In this document: piece by piece, positions 5,917-13,223 of the stretch
Numbering within the stretch: position 1 is the stretch's first letter
Layout of the letters: each line of letters starts with the position of its first letter
Source of the DNA: an uncultured Bacteroidales bacterium
GTDB taxonomy: Bacteria > Bacteroidota > Bacteroidia > Bacteroidales > UBA932
Direction: 5' to 3'
Assembly: GCA_945983015.1 (NCBI GenBank)
Contig: CAMFSN010000039.1
Coordinates: 1-13,223 of the forward strand
DNA: 13,223 nucleotides
The notes under the pieces: generated by a model
What the model was told of the DNA's origin: nothing
The model's database searches: none
The model's input: the letters and a program-made list of their open reading frames with translations, nothing else
Program-made: the position numbers and the translations under genes

Positions 5917-6887
5917 ATCTTTCTGATAGTGTTATATCTGGCTATTCTAATCAAAAAATCCTTATCCTTCCCATCCGGAAAGGATGACAGGGCCGCTATG
6001 GACTTGTCTATGTACTCCTGCAGGACTTCTTCCGCCATCACAGTCCCTTCCCTGTCGAGAACAAATTTACGAATTTGCTCACAATATTCAGGATGCTCGT
6101 CTATCTGGGCTATCATTTTCCTTATCTCCCCTTCCCGAGGCGAATCCTTCATCGCACACAGCAGGGGCAGAGTAATCTTCTGCTCCTTCAAGTCTATCCC
6201 CACAGGCTTTCCCAAACTCGAGTCTCCCAGATAATCGAGTATATCGTCCCGAATCTGAAAAGCAATTCCGAGACACCTGGCATACAGAGCTACGGAATCC
6301 TGCTGAGCCTGAGGAGCATCGGAAGTGATGGCGGCACCCAGGCAGGCAGCCTCGAAAAGAGAGGCGGTCTTGCAATAAATCACCCTAAAGTAATCCTGCT
6401 CATTTGTATCCTGCTGAAAGCTCTTCTGGAGTTGGAGCATCTCCCCTTCGGCGAGATTTGTCATAGCCTTGGAGATAACTTTGGCCATAGCCCCACGCCT
6501 GGCAGAATTAAGAGTCAGGCTCATAGCCTTTGCCAGCCAGAAATCCCCCACCAGCACTGCCGCGCTCGGGCCTATCTTCGATGCCAATGTCGGCTCTCCC
6601 CTTCTGGTCGGGCTCTCGTCCGCCACATCGTCGTGCAGAAGCGTGGCATTGTGGAGCATCTCCACCGCTGCGGCCACCTTGATCGACTCCTGCGAAGCCT
6701 TTCCTCCGTTCAACATCCTGGCCACCAGAATGGCTACCATAGGGCGGAGCATCTTTCCGGAGTGAGCCACCAGATTGTCATTAACTTCCTGCAGCAAGGC
6801 GATATCAGAGACAAGAGACTCTCTGATATAAGTGTTCAGACTGGTCCAATCCTCCCCAAGGTGCTGAATGATTTCTTCCCTTAACAT
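5913..6887 (-). CDS. Polyprenyl diphosphate synthase (long-chain, quinone side chain)
   Basis: Trans-prenyltransferase that extends allylic diphosphates with isopentenyl diphosphate, giving the side chain of menaquinone. The 324-residue protein has GKMLRP (44-49) for IPP binding, the first Asp-rich motif LLHDDVADE (83-91), GD at 114-115, KTASLF (173-178) and the second Asp-rich motif DDILD (214-218) followed by GKPVGIDLKEQK. The residue five before the first Asp is a small Ala (81), consistent with medium-to-long products; the exact chain length cannot be read from sequence. It is the first gene of the housekeeping operon and overlaps holB by 4 bases. A hairpin at 6902-6927 separates it from the upstream efflux operon. 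No clean TTTG/TAnnTTTG promoter is visible in the 63-base gap, so its promoter may lie within the preceding gene. Confidence 0.88.
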   Translation of the reverse strand: MLREEIIQHLGEDWTSLNTYIRESLVSDIALLQEVNDNLVAHSGKMLRPMVAILVARMLNGGKASQESIKVAAAVEMLHNATLLHDDVADESPTRRGEPTLASKIGPSAAVLVGDFWLAKAMSLTLNSARRGAMAKVISKAMTNLAEGEMLQLQKSFQQDTNEQDYFRVIYCKTASLFEAACLGAAITSDAPQAQQDSVALYARCLGIAFQIRDDILDYLGDSSLGKPVGIDLKEQKITLPLLCAMKDSPREGEIRKMIAQIDEHPEYCEQIRKFVLDREGTVMAEEVLQEYIDKSIAALSSFPDGKDKDFLIRIARYNTIRKI

Positions 6888-6901
6888 CCTTTATGCGAGT
6901 A

Positions 6902-6927
6902 AAGCCGCGCGTAAAACCGTGCGGCTT
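6902..6927 (-). terminator. Hairpin between the beta-barrel gene and the prenyltransferase operon
   Basis: AAGCCGCGCG (6902-6911) pairs with CGTGCGGCTT (6918-6927), a 10-bp stem with one G·T/G·U step and a 6-base loop. On the minus strand the stem ends CGGCTTTACTC, giving only a short T-run, so termination is probably partial. It lies 24 bases past the stop of the beta-barrel gene and is the most likely end of the efflux operon. Confidence 0.6.
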
Positions 6928-6950
6928 ATTCAATTTATTATCTTCCTGAA

Positions 6951-7646
6951 CTAGAAATAGATAGTCAGTGAAGCGGCGATACCGGAAGCTTTCTGCTCCT
7001 TGAAGGCATTTACCATCTGCTCGGTGCTGATATTCGGAGACTTCTCGCCTTCCTTATAGAGATTACCGAATTCCCAGAAATACTTGACAGAAAGGGAAGC
7101 AAACTTCAGAAGTCTGACACCTGCACCCAGGCCTACACCGTACTCCAGACGGTTACGGGCATCCCACTCATTCTTTGACTCGAGCTGTGTACCCATTGTG
7201 CTGTTCAAAATCTCGGCAGCAGCGGCATCCTTAATCTCAGTAGTAGTCTCAGTATTAATGGCATAACCCAGATAAGGCTCTGCGAAAACATAAGGTTTAA
7301 ACAGACCTAAATCGATTCCCCAAGCTACCCTTACAGGGATTTCGAGATATCCGGTCTTGGTGTTGATGGTAACATCATGTTTGGCACCCAAAGCATCGAT
7401 ATTTGAAGCCAGGCTCTGGCCTTTCATATTATATATGATACCAGGCTGAAGGCTTAAACCCAAAGGAAGGTTCAAATTATACACCAGACCGGCGTGATAT
7501 TGATCCACATTCATAGTCTCGGCGATATCCTTATAAGCCTCATCCAGATTAGTCTTAGTGGAAGTGACACCAGCCACAACACCAAGCTGTGCATTAGCGG
7601 AAACTGCAAGCAAAAGGGCAGAAAGCGCAAGAATTAATTTTTTCAT
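6951..7646 (-). CDS. Outer-membrane beta-barrel protein (PorT/OMP_b-brl family)
   Basis: 231 residues with a clear Sec signal peptide (MKKLILALSALLLAVSANA, cleavage before Gln20), then alternating hydrophobic strands and a terminal Phe (LTIYF), the usual C-terminal signal for outer-membrane assembly. The layout (GVVAGVTSTKTNLDEAY; YHAGLVYNLNLPLGLSLQPGIIYNMKG; YLEIPVRVAWGI) resembles the small eight-strand-type barrels common in Bacteroidota, PF13568-like. Its ligand or function cannot be told. The start overlaps the trxA stop by 4 bases (ATGA), so it is made with thioredoxin and the efflux genes. A hairpin follows it. Confidence 0.78.
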   Translation of the reverse strand: MKKLILALSALLLAVSANAQLGVVAGVTSTKTNLDEAYKDIAETMNVDQYHAGLVYNLNLPLGLSLQPGIIYNMKGQSLASNIDALGAKHDVTINTKTGYLEIPVRVAWGIDLGLFKPYVFAEPYLGYAINTETTTEIKDAAAAEILNSTMGTQLESKNEWDARNRLEYGVGLGAGVRLLKFASLSVKYFWEFGNLYKEGEKSPNISTEQMVNAFKEQKASGIAASLTIYF

Positions 7647-7957
7647 AACAAATTATTTAATTTAGAGACAATATTTTCCTTGGAGACCACACCCACAGTC
7701 TTATCAGCCACTTCCCCATTCTTAAAATAAATGAGAGTAGGAATGCTCATAATCCTGTACTGCATAGCCACCTCTCTAGCTTCGTCCACATTACATTTGG
7801 CGACTACTGCCTTCCCTTCGAATTCGGCAGCCACTTCCTCAACTACAGGAGCAAGCATACGGCAAGGTCCACACCAGGTAGCCCAGAAATCGATGAGCAC
7901 CACTGGTGAAGAGGCTAATACCTCTGCAAGATTCTGATTGTTAACTGTCACTTCCAT
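7643..7957 (-). CDS. trxA: Thioredoxin
   Basis: A 104-residue single-domain thioredoxin. The active site WCGPC is at 28-32, buried Asp23 precedes FWATW, and the cis-Pro is Pro73 in SIPT, followed by FKNG (78-81) and a Gly near 89. No signal peptide is present, so it should be a cytoplasmic protein-disulfide reductase fed by thioredoxin reductase, which is not in the window. The gap to the upstream PII-like gene is 12 bases, and the stop overlaps the next gene's ATG. Joining a general thioredoxin to an efflux operon is unremarkable in compact Bacteroidota genomes and may reflect read-through more than shared function. Confidence 0.93.
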   Translation of the reverse strand: MEVTVNNQNLAEVLASSPVVLIDFWATWCGPCRMLAPVVEEVAAEFEGKAVVAKCNVDEAREVAMQYRIMSIPTLIYFKNGEVADKTVGVVSKENIVSKLNNLL

Positions 7958-7969
7958 AATTATATAAAT

Positions 7970-8263
7970 TTAAATATGTTCCTCAATGTTCCAGACAAAA
8001 GCCCTGAGACCCAGCTCCGGATGTCTTTCATCCTTCCCCTTCAAATCCCTGAGTATCTGCTCTACCTTATCGTCCTCCACCATACTCAGAACACTCTGAT
8101 TCAAAACCGGCCAGGCGTGACTCCCATAATGAGGCTCTCCATCCTCGCTGCCTCTGCCCATCACTTCGTCCCAGCGACTGAAACCTCTCTGACCGTTCTT
8201 TTCAAGACATTCGACGATTTCATCGTTGAAAGCCTGGTTATAACTCACAAATATAGCTTTCAT
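7970..8263 (-). CDS. Small PII-like protein next to the RND pump
   Basis: 97 residues, no signal peptide or membrane segment. It shows a ferredoxin-like beta-alpha-beta pattern (KAIFVSYNQAFNDEIVECLEKNG; SVLSMVEDDKVEQILRDL; LRAFVWNIEEHI) with a long central loop, FSRWDEVMGRGSEDGEPHYGSHAWP (28-52). The loop lies where PII proteins carry their ligand-binding T-loop. The same small protein is found beside RND pumps in other Bacteroidota, as I recall, and is sometimes labelled a P-II family regulator. A role as a trimeric sensor of the pump is inference. The ATG overlaps the pump stop by 4 bases. Alternative: a PII-fold protein without nucleotide binding, like CutA or DUF3240. Confidence 0.68.
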   Translation of the reverse strand: MKAIFVSYNQAFNDEIVECLEKNGQRGFSRWDEVMGRGSEDGEPHYGSHAWPVLNQSVLSMVEDDKVEQILRDLKGKDERHPELGLRAFVWNIEEHI

Positions 8264-11200
8264 TTTTTAATTTTCCTCTCTTGTCTAAGTGCAAATATAC
8301 AATAAACTGTCGGAATAAGCACCAAAGTTACTACAGTTGAAATGGAAAGGCCCCAACATACTGTCATACCCAGACTCTTCCACATCTCTGAGCCCTCTCC
8401 TATGCCAATTGCCATAGGAAGCATACCGAGCACAGTGGTAAGTGTGGTCATAAGAATAGGGCGCAGACGGCTCTGGGCAGCTTTCACCGAAGCCTCTACC
8501 ACTCCCATTCCCCTTTCCCTCAACAGGATGGTATAGTCGATGAGTACAATACCGTTCTTCACCACTATACCCAGCAGGATTATGACACCTATCATAGACA
8601 TCACGCCAAGGGCTGTTCCGCTAAGACTTAAGCCCAAAATTACACCCACAAGTGCGAAAGGTAGAGAGAACATAATCACGAAAGGTGACATAAAGGATTC
8701 GAACTGCGAAGCCATCACCATATATACCAGGATAACTATCAGCAACATAAGGACGATGAGATCCTTGAAAGTATCCTGCTGATCTTCGTAATCACCGGCT
8801 ATTTCCACCGAGATATCGCTAGGGATATCGGTATCGCTGATAATGCTTTGGCTCAAGGCAACCGCATCGCTAAGGGCGGCTCCGTTAGCAAGCACGGCGC
8901 TGACCTTAATGTATCTCTCCCTATCCTTACGCTCGATGGTAGGTGGCACACTGGTCTCCTTTATGCTACCCAACTCCTTCATCTTCACGGTTTTGCCTGT
9001 AGGGGTAGTGATGGTGATATTCTCTATGTCCTCTATACTGCTACGGAATTCCGGAGCATAACGTACACGGATATTGTATTCATCTCCATCCTCCCTGTAG
9101 AAAGAGGCCACGCTTCCTGCCATAGCCGCGCTGAATGCTGCTCCTGCCGTAGCCGAAGTGAGTCCATTCAAGGCCAATTTCGTTCTGTCGAAGTCCATCT
9201 GAAGCTCCGGTGTGTATTCGTCACGGGACAAGGTCACCTGGGAGAAAACATCCCTGTGTTCCACCATCTGGCTCTGCAGATACTTAGCTATTCTATCCGT
9301 CTTATTAAAGTCGTAGCCATATATTTCCAGATCGACACTGGAAGCTCCGCCCATCATTCCGCCACCTTCGCTCACTATACCCTTTCGTATCTGAGGATAC
9401 TGGGCCAATACCCCTCTGATCACGTCTGCAATCTCGGCGGTGCTTCTCTTTCTTTCGTCCACGGAACCGAGGTCCATGTTCATAGAGATAACGTGTGTTC
9501 CGTTATTCTGCATACTTGCAAAGGCATTGTCAGTATCGGCCTGTCCGAAAGTGTAGTTCAAAATTTTCACCTCCGGCACTAACTCTATGATGTCTTCATA
9601 AATGGAAGCTGCCGTCTGCGCCGTAGTGGCCTGTGCGGTTCCCACTGGGAGGGTGATATCTATGGACAGACGACCGCCGTCACTATGAGGGAAGAACTCT
9701 GTCTTTATCTTCGGGGCCAGGAATACCATTACTGCTACGAAAACAGCCAATGCCGCATAAACCACCACTCTTCTGTGTGAAGTACACCAGCGGACTACGT
9801 GTCCATAACCTCTGGATACCCAGTCCAGGAATCTCTCTACAGGAGTGAAGAACTTCTTATAGAAGGCACTCGTACTCTTGCCGGTACGGAGCATCTTCGA
9901 GCAGAGCATAGGCACCAGGGTAAGGGCTGCCGTAGTGGATATTATCATAATGATGCTGACTATCCAACCGAGCTGCTTGAACATAATTCCAGCCATTCCC
10001 TGAACCATAGTCAGAGGCAGGAACACACAGAGCATAGTAAGAGTGGATGCCACTACGGAGATTGCCACCTCGGAGGTGCCGTGAACGGCTGCTTCCTTCG
10101 GTTTCTCTCCTCTTTCCAGGTGAGTGGATATGTTCTCGAGCACCACTATGGCATCATCCACCACCATACCTATCGCTATGGAAAGCGCGGACATAGATAT
10201 GATGTTCAGGGTATTGCCCGTGGCAAAGAGATAGACCAGAGAACCCAGCAGGGCGATTGGGATACTGAGGACTATTATGAAGGTCGCTCTCCATCTGCCC
10301 AGGAAGAGGAAGACCACCAGCATTACCACCATGAAGGTGATAAGGATAGTATCCTTCAGGGAGTTGATGGTATTGATGATATTGGTAGAAGAGTCGTTGA
10401 CTATCTCTATCTTTATGTCGGAAGGAAGGCTTGGCTCTATCTTCTTAAGTTGTTTCTTAATGTCGCGGATTACGTTCACCGTGTTCGCGCCATTTTGCTT
10501 TTGAATAACGATACGGGCACTACGCTTTCCGTCCGTATAGGACTCCTGCTCCCTCTCCTGCTGCCCATCTATGATGGTAGCCACATCCCTTAGATAGACG
10601 GTCTTGCCATTTACTGATGTCAAAACCACGTCCAACATCTCGTTTACACTCTTAAACTCCTTCTCCACGCGAAGGTTGTAAGTATCCGTTCCGATATCGA
10701 TATTTCCGGATGGAATGTTTCGGTTCTCAGAAGCTATGCATTGGGCTATGGATGAGATTGTGAGGTTATAAGCCTGCAGCTTGTGCGGGTCGCAATATAC
10801 CTGAATCTCTCGGGAAGGAGCGCCGCTGACAGATACCGTACCCACGCCATTGACGCGCCCCAGCGGGGTGGCGACCTTGTCATCCAGAATCTTGTCCAGA
10901 CCAGGCAGGGATTCATCCGCGGTAGCGGAAAGCATCATAATTGGCATATCATCCGAACTGAACTTCATAATCATAGGCATAGAAGCCCCGTCCGGAAGCA
11001 TAGAGTTTATCATATTCAGTTTATCTCGGACGTCATTGCTGGCGGCGTCGATATCCGTTCCGTATTCGAACTGGAGGGTCAGGATGGAGATGTTTTCTTT
11101 GGAACGCGAAGTGAGTTCCTTCAGGTTCTCCACACTGTTCAATGAATTTTCCAGCACCTTGGTCAGGTTCGTCTCTATATCCTGGGCGCTGGCTCCCTGG

Positions 11201-11352
11201 TAGGAAGACATCACCATAAGCACGTTCGCATCGAAATCAGGGAACTGGGCTATGCTGGTCTTTGACAGGGAGAATACGCCGAAAATCGCGAAAGCCACAA
11301 AGATAAGGGCTATCGTGACCGGCTTGTTTACTGCTGTACGATATATGCTCAT
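8260..11352 (-). CDS. RND efflux transporter, HAE1/AcrB-like
   Basis: 1030-residue inner-membrane proton antiporter, the pump of the tripartite system. It has the usual two-fold layout: TM1 at about 11-30, a large periplasmic porter/docking loop (31-330), TM2-6 (about 335-490), TM7, a second large loop and TM8-12 at the C-terminus. Proton-relay residues are Asp399-Asp400 in GMVVDDAIVVLEN (TM4) and Lys932 in GIVVKNGIVLID (TM10). QFPDFDANVLMVMSSYQGASAQDIE (36-60) is the conserved N-terminal porter segment. The preserved Asp pair in TM4 and HAE1-like motifs favour hydrophobic-drug or amphiphile export over heavy metals, but the substrate is not predictable. Its ATG shares one base with the adaptor stop, and its end overlaps the PII-like gene. 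Confidence 0.93.
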   Translation of the reverse strand: MSIYRTAVNKPVTIALIFVAFAIFGVFSLSKTSIAQFPDFDANVLMVMSSYQGASAQDIETNLTKVLENSLNSVENLKELTSRSKENISILTLQFEYGTDIDAASNDVRDKLNMINSMLPDGASMPMIMKFSSDDMPIMMLSATADESLPGLDKILDDKVATPLGRVNGVGTVSVSGAPSREIQVYCDPHKLQAYNLTISSIAQCIASENRNIPSGNIDIGTDTYNLRVEKEFKSVNEMLDVVLTSVNGKTVYLRDVATIIDGQQEREQESYTDGKRSARIVIQKQNGANTVNVIRDIKKQLKKIEPSLPSDIKIEIVNDSSTNIINTINSLKDTILITFMVVMLVVFLFLGRWRATFIIVLSIPIALLGSLVYLFATGNTLNIISMSALSIAIGMVVDDAIVVLENISTHLERGEKPKEAAVHGTSEVAISVVASTLTMLCVFLPLTMVQGMAGIMFKQLGWIVSIIMIISTTAALTLVPMLCSKMLRTGKSTSAFYKKFFTPVERFLDWVSRGYGHVVRWCTSHRRVVVYAALAVFVAVMVFLAPKIKTEFFPHSDGGRLSIDITLPVGTAQATTAQTAASIYEDIIELVPEVKILNYTFGQADTDNAFASMQNNGTHVISMNMDLGSVDERKRSTAEIADVIRGVLAQYPQIRKGIVSEGGGMMGGASSVDLEIYGYDFNKTDRIAKYLQSQMVEHRDVFSQVTLSRDEYTPELQMDFDRTKLALNGLTSATAGAAFSAAMAGSVASFYREDGDEYNIRVRYAPEFRSSIEDIENITITTPTGKTVKMKELGSIKETSVPPTIERKDRERYIKVSAVLANGAALSDAVALSQSIISDTDIPSDISVEIAGDYEDQQDTFKDLIVLMLLIVILVYMVMASQFESFMSPFVIMFSLPFALVGVILGLSLSGTALGVMSMIGVIILLGIVVKNGIVLIDYTILLRERGMGVVEASVKAAQSRLRPILMTTLTTVLGMLPMAIGIGEGSEMWKSLGMTVCWGLSISTVVTLVLIPTVYCIFALRQERKIKK

Positions 11353-12365
11353 TACTTCAATACTTCTACTTTGCTGCCATCCTTCAATGCGGATTGGCCA
11401 CTGCTTACAACTGTTTCACCTTTCTCAAGTCCTGACAGAATCTCGTATCTGTCTCCCAGATGACGGCCAAGTTCTACGACCCTGGAGCTGACACTGTTGT
11501 CGGCATTCAGCACATACACGGTCCTGACACCGCTCCCTTGCTGCTTGAGCACTGCAGAATCTGGAACGAGAAGAGTCTCCCTGCTTCCGAAAATAAGTCT
11601 GACATTGGAATACATTCCTGGACGGAGCTCTGCGGATTGATTGTCGATAAGCACCTCTGCCATAACTGTATGGGTGCTTGGGTCCACTGTAGGATAAATC
11701 CTGTTCACCCTGCCGGTAAATACCTTCTTACCAAGGGCTTCTGGGGTAAATTCCACTTTCAGACCCTTCTTCAACTGACTGTAATCCTTTTCTGACACGG
11801 CCACCAGAGCCTTCATAGGGTCGATCTGTTGAACCACGAACAGAGGAGCTGACATCGTGTACATATCGCCGCAATCATAATTTCTGGCAGTCACCACCCC
11901 GTTCAGCGGGCTTTTCAATATGGTGTTGGTGAGCAGATTCTCGTAAGTGGTATTGGCCACGTTATACTGAAGTTCGATTGACTCGAAATCGGATTTGGAT
12001 ACGCCGCCCTTCTCATAGAGGGATTTGGCTCTCTGGTATTCGTCCTTCAAGTTCTTGAGCTGAAGTTCGGACTGCTGGAGCTGAGATTTGTCCATCCTGG
12101 CCAACTCCTGGTCTTTCTTTACAAAATCTCCCACTTCCACGTCTATGGACATAATGCGGGAGCCACTCTGGGGAGCTATGTTGTTCACTGCAAAGGCCTG
12201 CAGTGTCACTGAATAATTCTGATCCACATCGACAAGTTCTTCCACCACACTTACGGTTCTAACCTTAGGAGTCTTGGCTTCAAAATTAGCCGAAGCCGGT
12301 TTCTTTCCTGCGCAGGCTGTCAGAGCACAAATCGCAGCTGAAATAGCAAATAATTTATTGTTCAT
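11352..12365 (-). CDS. RND efflux periplasmic adaptor lipoprotein (HlyD/MFP family)
   Basis: 337 residues. The N-terminal signal MNNKLFAISAAICALTAC places the lipidated Cys at residue 18 (lipobox LTAC), so it is anchored in a membrane facing the periplasm. Then follow the first half of the lipoyl domain (GSRIMSIDVEVGDFVKKDQELARMD), an alpha-helical hairpin with coiled-coil character (about 92-142), the second lipoyl half (ILKSPLNGVVTARNYDCGD), a beta-barrel (about 175-270, with ELRPGMYSNVRL) and a membrane-proximal domain to the end. It bridges the inner-membrane pump and the outer-membrane channel. It lies 11 bases behind the TolC-like gene and one base overlaps the pump start. Confidence 0.92.
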   Translation of the reverse strand: MNNKLFAISAAICALTACAGKKPASANFEAKTPKVRTVSVVEELVDVDQNYSVTLQAFAVNNIAPQSGSRIMSIDVEVGDFVKKDQELARMDKSQLQQSELQLKNLKDEYQRAKSLYEKGGVSKSDFESIELQYNVANTTYENLLTNTILKSPLNGVVTARNYDCGDMYTMSAPLFVVQQIDPMKALVAVSEKDYSQLKKGLKVEFTPEALGKKVFTGRVNRIYPTVDPSTHTVMAEVLIDNQSAELRPGMYSNVRLIFGSRETLLVPDSAVLKQQGSGVRTVYVLNADNSVSSRVVELGRHLGDRYEILSGLEKGETVVSSGQSALKDGSKVEVLK

Positions 12366-12376
12366 CGTCTTGATTG

Positions 12377-13223
12377 TTATTCTACGTTATAATCCATCCC
12401 CAGTGTCTGCTCCAGGCCAGTCTTAGCACTCAGATAGTTGAACACTGACTGTACTGCTGTCATCTTAGCCTGAACGAGGGCGAGCTGGGCGTCATTCAGA
12501 TCCGTCATCGTGCTCTTGCCCACGGCATAGGATTCCTCCGTGATGTCATAAGCTTTCTGAGCTGCTTCCAGAGCCTGATCGGCGGCAGAGAAACTCCTCA
12601 CTGCCGTCTCCATAGTGTTCAGGTTCTGTCTGATGGATATCTTGAGCTGCCTTTCGGTATTCTGCCTCTGAAGTTCCAGTTCCTGGGCCTGTACCCCGGC
12701 AGCCTTGATGTTGTTATATCTCTTTCCTCCGGCGAAAATCGGGATGTTCAGACTCAGTCCCACATAGGAATAAGGGGTCCACCTGTACTCGCTGAACTGG
12801 AAATCATTAGCCATCGCGCTGTAATTATATGTAAAAGCCACTGCGAGTGAAGGCAGGGCTGCGTATTTTTGCATACGGATATTTGAGGCCAGCTGCTCAG
12901 CCTGAATCGCGAGCTGTTTCATACTGGAGTTATTCTCCAGGCCAAGTTCCTCTTCCGCGTAGAGCGTGCTCATATCGCCGGCATAATCATATAGCTGCCC
13001 TACCACGTCTATGTCCTCTTCCAGATCCACACCCATCACGGCCTTTAGCTGCCACAGGGCGAGTTCCACGGCGTTCTGTGAGTCATACATATTTGGAATT
13101 GCATTTGCCAATGAGGTTGCGGCCCTGGCTATGTCCAGATCTGAAGCCTTCTGCGCCTCATAGCGGAGTTTGGTGCGTTCGTAGTTCGCCAAGGCATTGT
13201 CATACACCTCTATATACACATCC
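12377..13223 (-). CDS. TolC-family outer-membrane efflux channel, C-terminal part (5' end outside window)
   Basis: The frame is open to the window edge; the apparent start at 13219 is an internal GTG preceded by an in-frame Asp codon, so the true N-terminus is missing. About 281 residues are visible. They show the TolC/OEP pattern of long heptad-like helices (ALANYERTKLRYEAQKASDLDIARA; AAQKAYDITEESYAVGKSTMTDLNDAQLALVQAKM) and beta-strand parts (LAVAFTYNYSA; YVGLSLNIPIFAGGKRYNNI). NIPIFAGGKR is the usual end of a repeat. The channel forms a trimer across the outer membrane and periplasm. It is first of the visible efflux genes; the operon promoter would be upstream, outside the window. Confidence 0.9.
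   Translation of the reverse strand, partial: DVYIEVYDNALANYERTKLRYEAQKASDLDIARAATSLANAIPNMYDSQNAVELALWQLKAVMGVDLEEDIDVVGQLYDYAGDMSTLYAEEELGLENNSSMKQLAIQAEQLASNIRMQKYAALPSLAVAFTYNYSAMANDFQFSEYRWTPYSYVGLSLNIPIFAGGKRYNNIKAAGVQAQELELQRQNTERQLKISIRQNLNTMETAVRSFSAADQALEAAQKAYDITEESYAVGKSTMTDLNDAQLALVQAKMTAVQSVFNYLSAKTGLEQTLGMDYNVE

Noticed and set aside
9799..10593. Plus-strand ORF of 264 residues within the RND pump gene
   Set aside because: It is a His/Tyr-rich antisense shadow of the pump, whose frame has clear TM and proton-relay motifs.

Overview
The window looks like a chromosomal segment of a Bacteroidota bacterium, most likely order Bacteroidales. The evidence is the holB–ricT(PSP1)–gldH gene order, a GldH-type lipoprotein, a PorT-like beta-barrel with a C-terminal Phe, a Bacteroidota-type promoter (TTTG–N20–TAnnTTTG), very tight gene packing with ATGA overlaps and few Shine-Dalgarno sequences. 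I cannot place it at genus level from sequence alone.

Layout from left to right. (1) Positions 1-490, plus strand: the C-terminal part of a REP-associated tyrosine transposase (RAYT, Y1/IS200-like), AT-rich and cut by the window edge. Its stop codon lies inside an 8-bp inverted repeat. (2) Positions 491-1109: no convincing gene. This stretch holds three hairpins at an exact 51-bp period just downstream of the RAYT (a REP-like array), then purine-rich unique sequence, then a degenerate A/C-rich repeat patch and a GC-rich hairpin. Everything from here to the window end is coded on the minus strand. (3) Positions 1110-2258: a small membrane-protein operon, TM2 → CD225/dispanin-like → DUF2752, with a clear Bacteroidota promoter in front. 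(4) Positions 2391-6887: a housekeeping operon, polyprenyl diphosphate synthase → DNA polymerase III delta' → RicT/PSP1 → GldH → TrmB, with 4-nt overlaps at the first two junctions. TrmB carries an unusual ~83-residue low-complexity insertion containing a duplicated segment. (5) Positions 6902-6927: a hairpin separating this from the next operon. (6) Positions 6951-13223: a tripartite efflux operon, TolC-like channel (partial) → lipoprotein adaptor → RND pump → small PII-like protein → thioredoxin → outer-membrane beta-barrel. Nearly all its junctions overlap or are only a few bases apart.

Functionally, the right half encodes an envelope-spanning drug/metabolite efflux pump with a small candidate regulator and a redox/outer-membrane tail. 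The centre encodes isoprenoid quinone-chain synthesis, replication clamp loading, a putative Fe-S RicT-type protein, an envelope lipoprotein and tRNA m7G46 modification. The left end is the accessory part, and the RAYT with its adjacent palindromic array is the most system-like element in the window.
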